Origin: Leuctra nigra
Lineage: Eukaryota > Arthropoda > Insecta > Plecoptera > Leuctridae
Assembly: GCA_934045905.1 (NCBI GenBank)
Contig: OW203768.1
Location: forward strand, 30,967,060-31,031,059
DNA: 64,000 bases
Direction of reading: 5' to 3'
The position numbers and the translations under genes were made by a program. Positions 10,301 to 21,700 of the stretch are shown one piece after another (within the stretch, counting starts at the first letter, position 1; each line of letters opens with the position of its first letter). The notes beneath the pieces are model-generated. The model was not told where the DNA came from and made no database searches. It was given only the letters and a program-made list of their open reading frames with translations.

Positions 10301-12484
10301 AATCCAGAAGTTTTGAGCAGTAAATAAATGTACATAAAAGTCAAATATTTTGCTGAATTCTGATACAAAATCTGGTTAAGCTTCTATGTCAGTTTTATTA
10401 AAACCATGCTTCAAACATTTCAAAGAGCAATTATTTTATTAGTGTGGCCTCAACGTATTGCAGGGTGTCCACTCCAGAATAGTGTCAAAAAAAGTAGCAA
10501 AAGTAGCATTTTGGATGGAAATAAGTGGCAAAAAAGTAGCAATTTCAATGAAAAAATTTAGCATAAAAGTGGCATTTTTGTTGAAGAAATGTTCCATAAA
10601 ATAGATTTTTTACAGAAGGTGACAAATGTGGAATCAAGGAAAATAGTAGGTTTTTCAAGGAAGCCAAGGCAGCAATTGGGGACCACAGAGGAGGCGCGAA
10701 AACCATTGCTGTTCTACCGACAACTGAAGACAAACCAAAGTTAGGAATGCAATAACAGTGTACCAACACAAAACAAATAGGCGCGATATTAAAAAATTAT
10801 AAATATGAATGTTAGACCTAAACAATTGCCAAAAAAGTAGCATTTAAGTGTCTTTTTGAGATTTTTATCAATAAAAGTAGGAATTAAGTAGCATAGCAAA
10901 AAGAAGTAGCAATTAAGTAGCATAGCAAAAATAAGTAGCAATTAAGTAGCAAAAAGTCACCCTGCGTATTGTCTATCTTCAGCTAGAGGTTTCCAATCTG
11001 AAAAAACGGCAGTTTAGAGGTTGATCCTGCCTCTGAATTCAAGCATTTTACCCTGAATTTTTTAGAAATAACGCTGTTTGCATGATAACATGTAATTAAT
11101 TGGTAGGTAACTACATGATTTGGTTTTGCAATTGCTCCTCAACAAACGTCTAGATATTTTGCAATGTTTCAGCTGTTGGTGCTGGAGTGCATCACCACAG
11201 TGAGCTGGACACAGAGTTGTACCAGAAAGCCATGATCTACACAGACTCCATGGACGGAGCGAATGTGGAGCTGAAGGGCTTGGCCGACATCGACGTCAAG
11301 GTGCTCGGCGAGGTGGGCGAGATCATCAACAACACTCTGCCGGCGGAGCGGGACAAGATCACCGTCTTCCACTCGCTAGGTGCGTATCACACACTAGTTG
11401 ACAATTGAGTTGAAACAAGGGATGTCGGCGGGTCAGAAAATCAGGAATCGGGAATCCGTCATAAATATTTGGGTCGGAATAAAGTAATTGACCCCCCCCC
11501 CCCCAAAAAAAAATACGTAAATAAACACGCGGCACTTGTGTAGCCAGCTGCTCGAGAGGAGTGAATGACCTCTCTCACTGGGCCATCTGTATGCACTTGT
11601 CTTTGAAAGGAATTGGAGAAAGCAGGATAGGATTGGCAAGTTAGTTCACTTGAACAATAACTGACAACTTTAATAAAGAAAACACGATTTTATGCCATTT
11701 TTGCACCCGTGGTGCGTCAGTCAACTTTCACTCTGGCCTGCAGCATTTGATTGAAAATGAAAACAAAGATGCGTTCTGTCCCGTGGGCCAGTCCACTTGA
11801 AGACACCCCTCTAGTCTCCTACTCATCCTCCTTAAGAAGCTCCTGTTCCCAAGGAAGCAAGGTCGCTGGCTTGTCCTTGAACGCATGGCGCGCAGCTGGC
11901 TCGCTGCACTTAAACTAAAAATATTGATCCTTAAAAAAACAAATTTACCCGTGAGTATTATTTAATACTTGAGTAATTGATTACTCGGAACCGCCCGAGT
12001 ACCCGCCGACATATCTAGTTTAAGCCTGCTTTAAAATCATTTTTCACTTTGAATGTGAATTCATTTTATAATGTGGATTGAGAACTCATGTACCAACCCA
12101 GCTATTCAAGGACTTGTAACTAGATTTTCCTATTTTCTCCGAGCTGTGCTAAGTTGAGGTGTCAAGCTTTGCTTCTATATCACCTCAAATATTCAACTCT
12201 GCTTAACTCGATGCTTCATAATCAAGTTCTACGAGAGCATGCGATTTTATCTCGTAGTGTCTCATGATATTGTATTTGTGCAATTTTGTAATTTAGAAAT
12301 TGATCCTTCAAGTGTGGTCTATAAAATGCATTAACTGGATCGAGTGATTAGAGATTAGATAAGGTAGTGGATTTGAAGCGATCTCTAACCCTACATTTCT
12401 TATTTTCTACCAGGTATGGCAGTAGAAGATGCCGTTTCAGCAAAACTAATATACGAAGAGTACCAAAAGAAGAGACTGACGTAG
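7352..12484 (+). CDS. CRYM: Ketimine reductase mu-crystallin (CRYM), complete
   Basis: This belongs to the ornithine cyclodeaminase/mu-crystallin family. Mammalian CRYM reduces cyclic ketimines with NAD(P)H and binds thyroid hormone (family knowledge); the insect substrate is not known to me. Coding exons are 7352-7527, 7609-7768, 8634-8798, 9794-9986, 11173-11379 and 12414-12484. They join in phase to 323 residues (human 314). Visible motifs are the substrate-side RLIMRLPP and MPGYSGGKEALACKLVTVF, the Rossmann loop MGSGVQARSH (146-155), the strand VRIWNH, DADVIVTATYT, GVHINAVGAG and the C-terminal GMAVEDAVSAKLIYEEY. Every junction has GT/AG. Introns 2-5 hold repeats. The 3' end faces ARPC1 tail to tail, with the stop codons 233 bp apart. 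Confidence 0.94.
8161..8469. repeat. Array of four GC-rich palindromic units in CRYM intron 2
   Basis: Within AT-rich intron DNA, a 310-bp block carries repeated inverted pairs of the type ggccgaggctattcgcac and gtgcgaatag(c)ccggcc. Approximate units are 8161-8227, 8232-8318, 8343-8402 and 8411-8469. Each begins with tattcgcac (one unit has tatccgcac) and ends with its inverse gtgcgaata, and the centres contain gcgtgcac-type sequence. All six frames stay open for about 75-115 codons, which is a composition effect and not coding evidence. Confidence 0.75.
8971..9368. mobile_element. 398-bp near-perfect palindrome (foldback MITE)
   Basis: Arms 8971-9160 and 9174-9368 are inverse copies with few mismatches, starting attaagaggcaaacggaagc and ending with its inverse. 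The centre is about 13 bp and AT-rich. TTAA occurs at both outer ends, which could be a TTAA target duplication. It lies in CRYM intron 3 and has no coding capacity. Confidence 0.8.
10461..10964. mobile_element. hAT-like MITE in CRYM intron 4
   Basis: Ends are cagggtgtccactcc and its partial inverse gtcaccctg. A 7-bp direct repeat, cgtattg, flanks it (10454-10460 and 10965-10971). The interior repeats the words aaaagtagcaa and taagtagcat many times. It has no transposase. Confidence 0.78.
11422..12012. mobile_element. Terminal-inverted-repeat element in CRYM intron 5
   Basis: The outer ends atgtcggcgggt and acccgccgacat are inverse. A C-run of about 15 followed by an A-run sits at 11491-11512 and may be assembly-sensitive. 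I could not find a flanking duplication. It has no ORF of note. Confidence 0.6.
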
Positions 12485-12610
12485 ATCGTTTGAACTGGGA
12501 TATATAATGCAAACGTAAATCTTGTTTAAGTGTACTTAATAGAGTTTTAATGTAAATTGTAAATGCACAGTTAGGTTATAACCTTTTTACTTACAAGTAA
12601 ATTAGCTATT

Positions 12611-12616
12611 AATAAA
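12611..12616 (+). terminator. CRYM polyadenylation signal
   Basis: AATAAA lies 127 bp after the CRYM stop. The ARPC1 stop codon (minus strand) is only about 100 bp further on, so the two 3' UTRs must overlap or nearly touch. Confidence 0.6.
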
Positions 12617-12717
12617 ATTTGGCTTGTAAAATGAATGATTGTTATTGCTTGAATTTACCATGTGAATGTGTTACACTGGCTATGTTATGCGAAGCAATTT
12701 TCATCGAAAGAATCTTC

Positions 12718-12756
12718 TCAGACGATCTTCATGCCTTGGATGCTCGCCTCCAGAGA
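12718..12756 (-). CDS. ARPC1: ARPC1 terminal coding exon (39 nt)
   Basis: It encodes [12 protein letters not shown] and a TGA stop, preceded by the acceptor TTTCAG. The sequence parallels the C-terminal tail of vertebrate ARPC1 (TLESSIQGLRIM in human, from memory). It was recovered by eye because it is too short for ORF searches. It sits 6.2 kb from the previous exon. Confidence 0.88.
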   Translation of the reverse strand, partial: SLEASIQGMKIV

Positions 12757-15700
12757 CTGAAACATAGAAATACACAGAATATTAATGTTTTTATATACAT
12801 GCCATTTGCCAACACACATTCTACCGATTATTTTATGATTTTAATATGTGTTTTAAGATTAATACTGGTGATGTGTTGCTGCTGTCACACATCTATTGCT
12901 GTCTATTATTAACTCATATGCATAGGTGATTAGTAATGTGGGTACCTATTACACTAGGTCTGTTCGTTTACACTGCCAAATCTGCCAAAACTGCCAAACG
13001 GTGTTCGTTTTGGAAATGTGGTAACTTGTGGTAGCTCACAGCCTGTTCGATTTGACGTTTGTGGCAGGTTGCTGTAGCAAAAAGCTCCCACTTCCTACAG
13101 TTGCTTCTGAGGTGGTGTGAGTTGTGGTAAAGTCAAAATGGCGTCATTTATTTATATTGAGGAGTGTCAATAGCATTGATTTCCAACTATGCGTCGATGA
13201 AGACATGGCCCAAATCATATTCAACATTGGATCCACTTCATAAAAACTATTTTCAGCTAATTTCTTGTCTTATAATCTCTCACTGTGAGAAATAATATTT
13301 GAGGTTATGACAAATCTACCACAAAAGTGTTCGTTTTGTGTGGCAACTTGTTGTAACTCCGCCCACTTTTGGCTCTACCACAGGCTACAACAAGCTGCAG
13401 TTTTGGCAGATTTGGCAGTGTAAACGAACAGACCTACTATACAATTGTATAGACAATTGATTGGACAATTTCAATCATAAGCCAATTGGATTTCAGAGTT
13501 TCATGCAAAACAATATTTCATTGGCTAGAATTTCAAATTGCCCAACTTGAATTGTATAGTGTAATACCCTCTAGATCTGGTTGCGCGCGCCGCCCTGGTA
13601 TGGAGTGCAACCTTTGAAAATTTAAACACCCAGAATCTTCGAAAACCAAGAAAAAATACTGCCACTTGGATACATATGTGTGCTTGTTCAATTGACGGCT
13701 ACTACGGCTCAGTCAGTAAAACAGCAACGATTCTGGCTCAATGTGAAGTGACACATTTCACACACACACATTTGTTCACATTGTTGAATCAATGTGAAGT
13801 GGAAACGAAACACTAACCTAACATGTTTTGTTGACATTTGAAGGGATTGACACTTTTTGTATGTAAATATTTCGTAATTAATTCCAATAACTGACGTGCA
13901 CAATTTTTATCCAAGAAGTAGGAACCCATAAAAAACACTCCGTGTAAAAAAAACAGCCAAGTCTCTTCAACTAAAAAAAAATTATGAAATCTAAAAATTC
14001 TGCACTGAAACGTAGTGATATCAAAAAATGAGCCAAGTCAAAACTTTATTTGAAAATTAAAAAAAAATTGGCGCATCGTATAAATAAATAGCTTAGAAGT
14101 ATAGGCTAGATATAAATACATATACTTATAGTATACCTACAATGCCCTAAAAAAACGATGCGCCAAGTATTTTTTAATTTTCAAATAAAGTTTTGACTTG
14201 GCTCATTTTTTGATATCACTACGTTTCAGTGCAGAATTTTTAGAATTCATAATTTTTTTTTAGTTGAAGAGACTTGGCTGTTTTTTTTACATGGAGTGTT
14301 TTTTATGGGGATATCACTTATTTTTTTAGTTTATTTACACAACTTGTAAAACTTATTGGGGCAACAATGACTAATTCCTTTAAAAAAATACGCAATTTCC
14401 GAATAATTTACTAAGAAAAATATGGTTTGGAGCTAAATATAAACTTAAAGTGATATGCCATGAAGAATTGCGAAAGCATCGTTCCAATAGGTCCAGCCGT
14501 TTTCGAGATATGTCATCACTTCCGGTTTTTAAAATGGCGGCTGAAAGCTCTTACACATTGTATTAATATGTATATAAATACTAATATTTCATTATAAACC
14601 TTCTGAATATGTAGTTGGTTTTTATATAAAGGGGAAGTGAATTTAGGCAGATTTCGCTAAACTATGACGTCATTTCCGGTTTCAGTAATTAGAAAACTTT
14701 AATTTCACTATTGTTATTTCGTATAGAGGACCGTCTGAATCGATTGGCGCAAATTTCGTTCCGATCAGTCAAGCCGTTTTTGAGATATGACGTCACTTCC
14801 GGTTTCAAAATGGCGGCACAAAAAATTCATAAGGGCAAGGTATCATCAGGCAGACGAGCTGTATATATGGTGAAAATTTCGGGTCAATCGACCCAGCCGT
14901 TTAGGCTGTGGCGGAGACCGCAGAATTTATTGGAAGATGAATCATTATTATCATCATCATCATCATCTGAAGAAAGCCGTATAATTTCACTGTTTTCACG
15001 GCCCTCTAGCTCGCAAACATCATATCCTATTGTTACCAAATTTGGTATATTGGGTGGGTTGGGCCATAGCTCGAAATTAAGAGATTTTGCAACAATGTGA
15101 TATTTCCCAATTTTGAGATCCAGTAGGCCGAAAATGCCACTTTGATGCTTACAGTAAAAGTGGGTTTGCTCCAGCCTTTATATGAGAGTGTGCGCGCGCC
15201 ATACGACTTGGCTGGCATTGTAAATAAATAATGAATACAATGATGAAATGATGATGAATCTCATATTATAAATTAGCAGCTTACCTTAGGTGCACTGAAA
15301 GTGAATCTCTTCACTTTCCTATTAACTAAATCATACTTTGGTATAAAACACATTCGGGACATTTTAAATTTTGATATTTATTTATTATATTTATAATTAT
15401 ATTTATATTATTGTAAATAAATGAATACATCCCAACCATCGGAATGAATAGAATGTTTACCTCAATTATTTGAATTGTCAGCTGCGCCTTCTAAATCGAA
15501 AATTATATACCGTTCTTGATTTACACAACTATTAACAGCTACCGGCCGAGCCACCGACGTAAGGAAATGATTCCCAATTCCCCCGCTAGGAAGACAACTT
15601 GGGCAGTAGGCAGACTTTTTTAAAGCATGATTTGGTGCTAGAAATTAACCCAGAGAGCATGGGCAGTTTACTCTCCTTACCAGGCGGCGTGCGCAACCAG

Positions 15701-18700
15701 ATCTAGACTCCTTAGTGATTAGTTACTGCCAATTGCTTGTTAAGGTCGATTCACACGGGCGTTCCAAACTTCTGCCAAAGTTAGGAATCGTCATTCCATA
15801 AATACTCGTGTGAGCTAAGAAAACAATTGAATTTAAAGATTGAATTTCAAGCTTTGTACGTAATATCAACAAGGCTCTAAATAGATCGGCCGTTCAGAAC
15901 TTCGAAGTTTGGAATGACCGTGTGACCTTTAGAGTCGGCTACACTCAAAATAGCAGCCACATCACCAGTACTCATGAGACATCTACATGTATTTAGTTGA
16001 GATTGAAATGCTTGCCGCTTTGAAATGATGTAAAATTAATTTAATAATGTACCTAAGTAAGAACTTTTGCTTTTACACATTCCTTTGCTTTTAACATTGA
16101 ACACCCTGTGGTGTGTTGTACCGTTGTTTACTTGAAAATTCAAGTTAAACCTTTATGTCAATTTATTTATGGTAGGTAATATTAAAATATATTACAGTCA
16201 TTAATAAATAAAATCTGATTACAAGAAGAAAGAGTTCAATGCGTTGGGTAGAAAAAACCTTCGCAATTCCTTGCCCAACATAAAGCCAGCAAGAAGCAAA
16301 CTAGCTCAGGAAGTAACAACCTAGATGTGCATTCCAGGGGTCCCAGGTTTGATTCCCTCATAGTCCTCCTTTCTCACGGAGATTTTTTAGAGGATTCAAA
16401 GCTGGAGCCTACCAATAAGCCATGGCTGCCTCCTACCCAATACCAATCCTTACCTATTCTTTATCATAATCTCCCCATTATCATCAAATCATTCGTTACC
16501 ATTAGGAGCCTACAGTTTGTTCAAATCTTCTGTACAATTATTATGGTGGTGAAGATGGCAACGAAAATGATGTACTACGCTAGAACCAACACAACAAAAT
16601 GAAAATCAGCTAGAACTAGGTGGCACACTCAAGTTAGCGGATTCACTTTGGAGAGTTTAGGTTGGCAAAGTGTGAATTCAGGTGGAATGTCTGGATGGTG
16701 CTGCTTATTTACACCCTAACGGCGTTGTAAGCGTAAATTGAACAGCCTATAGTTTCAGAAAATTGTGATGTCAACAAACTAGGAAAATATTCTGTGCGCG
16801 TTGCTAAGCAAGTGCAATGAAGTGTGCAACTTATCATGATTCTGCTTGATAGCTTACATTAGCCTTACTCCTATAATTTGGTTGGATGTGGATGGTCAGT
16901 ATAGTGGTATTCTAATTGAGTAGTAAGCCACGCTTGGCGAAATTTGTAAAACCCCCTACTTAGAACTATTGTATTTGCTTATAGTTCCCTGCACGCACTT
17001 CCTGCGGCAGACCATCCCCACTCCACCTTCTGAGGGAAGAACAATATAGTGCGATACGACTCTCGCAGTGACTTTTACTAGGGGTGTTCATTGATCATTT
17101 CATTATTTTCAAATCAATATGCATCAAGCATAATCGATGATTAATCGGATTAAATCGTATTGATATTATTGGTTGGAACACAAAGAGGAAGGGCATCATC
17201 TCATTTGTTACGGCAATATTAACCACAATTATTTGGGAGGTTCACTTCAAGACGCCATTGTAAGCCTCAATTCAAAAAATATGACTATAAATGGTAGTTA
17301 GAATGAGAAATTGTAAAACTTTTTAAGAAAACTCACTCGAAACACAAATATTTTGAAAAAATAAGGTGCACACAAAGAAATATTAGAATGATAGGAAACA
17401 TGAACTTTAAGTTGATGGCAACCATTTTGGATATGGTACTACCTACGTTCAGAAAAAAGTTAAAAACAGACTTAGTGAGGAGCTCTTAAGGGAAAAAATT
17501 AGCACTAAATTGTAGGGTTGGGCGAACCTAATTTTTTTCGAACCGAACCTCGAACCGAACCTTTTCAAAAGGTTCGAAATTTCGAACCTTAAACGAACCG
17601 AACCTTTTTTTCAGAAAATGATGTTTTCCAGATGTGTAGATAAGCACGCATAAGCACCAGTCACCATTCTCCTCCCTCCCTCTCGCAAGTCAAGTGGTTA
17701 GACACTTGAAAACAGCTGTATAATGGGGTGTTTGTTACTCAGATATTATTTTTATTTGTATCTATACAGAGACATTGACTTAATAATATAATTGGAACAA
17801 AAACGCGAAATATACTGCTCGAAATTTAAATATATTTCAACACATTTCTTCCTCTCTTCAAAGCCATAATGGAATTTCATTTCGAAAATACTTGAGATGG
17901 TAATCCTGTGATTGTATACTCCATAAATACTTCGCATTTTTAAGCGAAAATAAAAGTTCAATATACTTCAAAAATTATCTCGTCATCGTCATACTATTTT
18001 TGATTTTGCATTGTGTTACAATGAAGTTTGGAAAGCTCAAATATACACCATTATATTTTAACTTTTGCGTGATAATCTTCACTTCATTAGATCGCGAATA
18101 GTTTTCTAAATGACCACTATTATTTATTCAAATACCATAAACATACAATATCATCAAAATAAAATAAAATATGCCGTCAAGTCAAGTTATTTGTCATCTG
18201 GATTACTGCGAGTTCACAGACCTTTCAACAGAGACAAACAAAACAATCCTTCCTTCCGCAAGGGTCAGGTACCTGCTGGCTAGCAGATGCAGGACCCAAA
18301 AGTACACTCTGTTCCAAAAGTATAGCACAGTTTAGATCGCAACAATCATATTATTTCGTTTTTATATTTCGAAAACCATAAAATGGAACATTTATGGAAC
18401 ACCATAAAGCGTGGCAGGATTTGAGTTTTCTTTGATTTATGATGGATTTCGGCTTACAGGGGCTCTATTTACCAAGGTTTTACCATTTTACTGTACCCGT
18501 AAAGACAAGAGGTTGGACCAGTGACAAGAGGTTGGTCGCATTATTTGAATGAAACATGGCGGGAAAAAAAGGCGGGAGGTTCGAAAAAGGTTCGAAAACG
18601 AACCTTAGAGGTTCGTTTTTCGAACCTAGCTAGCTGGTTCGGTTCGAAAACGAACCGGTTCACCCAACCCTACTAAATTGGAATTTTGACCGGGATTTTC

Positions 18701-21700
18701 CAATTTTCAGCTTTTACCTAGTTGAAAATCGATTATTGAAAGAAATAATCGATTAATCGGGTTCATTTTGTATCCGATTAATCGATCCGATTAAATCGTA
18801 ATCGTGAACAGATTACGAAACCTAACTATTACTGTAGTTAGTGGGCGAGAAGAATGAGTAGAAAAGAAGCAACTGGGATTCAACTCAGCAGAATGTGCGT
18901 TCAAACGTAAACCAAGAGAGTGAGGAGACAACAATACCTTCAAGTCCCAAATGATGAGCTGACCGTCGAGCCCGCTGGTGCTGAGCCTGGTGGCGTTGCC
19001 CGCGACGCCGGTGTAGAGGCGGAGACACGTGATGGCGTTCTGGTGGAGCGTCTCCAGCTCGGTGTCGTTCTCCACGCGCGCCTGCCGGTCCAGGCTCTGG
19101 AACTTGCGCATGGCCGTCAGACCGCCCGCCTCCTTCTTCGTCGACATGTCCAGCTTGGTGTTCAGGTAGAGCTGGCCGGACTCGTTGACGGAGTAGAGCA
19201 TCGGGCAGCAGCTGTGACCCTGGACACAGAGGAGGCTGTTACGTGGCGTGTACGACTAACTTCCAATGTAGGTGGCAATAGCAGCTGAAGGGGATACAAT
19301 AGTTGTCAAATAATTGCACGAAGAATTGGTAAAAAAAGATGGAATGGAAGTGACTAAAATTAGGCGATTCAAGTAAAACATGGCTGATGTCAATCATCTA
19401 TCGAAATCAAGTTTAAAAAATATTATTTGGTAGGTACCTAATCATAAAGGTACAGATACAGATATTTTCAAGCATTTTAAATTTCAGTTATATGTCGGGA
19501 CCGGAAATTTCGCAAAATGTAGAAATGTCTATAGATATCAAAATGTGACGTCTCACTATAGCTGCAGAACCCTCTCCTCAAACCTTCAACGTTTTGTACC
19601 GGAAGTTAGTGATATTGAATTGTCTTCACCAGAGAGGGGGAGGGGCAAAGCTCCCACCCTTGGACCTGTAAATGCCCCCCCCCATCGGAGTGTTTTAAAT
19701 AAAATAAAATTATAAAACTTATAGAAATTGTGTAAATATTCAGTGAAAACCGTGTTTGGATGGAGTTGGAAGTAGTTGGATGGAATATGTATTGTTCAAG
19801 TATGTCCCACTTGTTGCCATTGTCCCAGAGAGACATAGGTGTTTAGGGTGACAACGTTGACAGGGTTACACTGTCCTTGGGATGGGACATTAAGCCAGCA
19901 CAGCGCAGGGAGCTAACAACATACTAGCTTGACATCCCGACAGTTACGAATCCTCAACAAACTTCGCTTCCTGATGCAGAGTTATCAATTGAGCTAGGAT
20001 GTTGAGGCTGCAGTGGTAGTGCAAGTCCTGTAAAGCCATTCGAATAAGAACACAAATGTAATGAACCAGTTCAATGTTGAAATATTTATACCAGCTAAGT
20101 GACTTATTATAAATAAATGAGGACATCTGAAGATCTGTAGCGAAGAGTAGAAGATTCAGAGTGTATCAACATGTGGTTGCATTTGTCAACAATGTATCAT
20201 GCAAACAGGTGTTTGTGTACAGTAAGTAAGACTTGACCATATTCAACAAGAGTTTAGTTTAACAATGCAATGACTACTGAGAACCCATTATTGTATCAGA
20301 TCATTGTTGTTGTAGTTGCCATGATTGTCAGCAATGTTTTAAAAGTAAAATTCATTTCAGATTTGAGAAAATAAATTGCAGTGAATAATAATTTGTAAAA
20401 CAAACAACTTCTAAAGTTCCAGTTTGCTTGGAGAATAAGTTCAAAATATCAGAGTTAAAGTATTCTATCTGACTTGATATAATTTTTCAGAAGAGAACAC
20501 AGCAAGGAATCAATTTAATTCCATCTCTTATATTTATGACAACGCAGGAGCAGTCAAGAAGTCAATGAAGTCCCTCTTCTAGAAGACTACAGTGAAGAGT
20601 TGACAAGACACATTCATTGTGAAGACCCAAGACAAGAACAGAAGCAACTGACTTTCAACATCACTTCGTCATCAAAGAAGATGTTACAATTACTCATTAC
20701 ACGTAGACTTTAACATACAGCTCACAACTGCCAAGTTATTGTCTTAATCATACGTAGCAACTGCTCAAGGATATCGAATTATTTGTTTCTTTGTTTATAG
20801 TATTGCCCAGTGCTTATGACATAGCAGATTTGTCAGGACTGTTCATTAATTGTGTTTCTTCATGGCTTGTTTGTTTCTTGCAGAGTCAGTTGGTCTGAGA
20901 GATCATGTACGCTCGTTTATTGTTGATCTGTCCTCGGTAAGACCATAAGAGAACATATTTCCCGCACACTCAAGGAAAGAAGCCCAACCCAAACCATTGC
21001 CATCAATAACCATCAAGGATCAAGCCGAGAAACATTACTGCGGGAACAACAACATTTCATTTAGGTATATTATGAATATCATCGCTAGTGTCGGCAATAG
21101 CATCAATACTAATAGCCAGCAAACTAAGTTAATTTCTAAATGCCATATTCATTGGGAAGAAGCTGGTGACACTAGTCAGTAGGTAAGGCAAGTGGTTAGC
21201 ATTATAACTGGTCAGGTTGGGTACACAACATATAGTTAGAGGCCCACCATTCCACACGTCAGGAGCATGGCCATCACCACAAAACGAACTTTCACATCAG
21301 ATGACTCTTCATGGCTTATTGATACACGAACATGCGGCAGAATACTTTGCGTTCTTGAAGATGTTCTTGAAGTAAAACTTTCATTGAATAGCTCTCAATT
21401 TCTTAATTCTGCTCTGGAGATAAATATTGATAATATTGATACCATTGGATATTGATAATAATAAGGAACTATTGTACGTTAGTGGTTCATAACAAAAGTT
21501 CATCTGTACACAATTAAATGCAAATGTTTAGTTCAGGACAACTTAATTGCTAAACAACATTGCTAAATATAGAAGTAATGCTAATTGTGCTTATTTCACA
21601 TTGTCATGGCCATTATTAATATTAAGCCTATATTCTCAACAGAGCCGAGGCTCCACAAGTGAGAATGTGGACGAGAGAAAACCCAGTACCGGCATGTAGC

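Noticed and set aside
12619..12912. 97-codon plus-strand ORF after CRYM
   Set aside because: It overlaps the last ARPC1 exon on the other strand, has no recognisable domain, and is preceded by the CRYM polyadenylation signal.
14711..15100. 129-codon ORF with a Ser-rich stretch
   Set aside because: The frame runs through repeat R1 copy 3, and the parallel frames in copies 1 and 2 are broken. The Ser run is a tcatcatc microsatellite.
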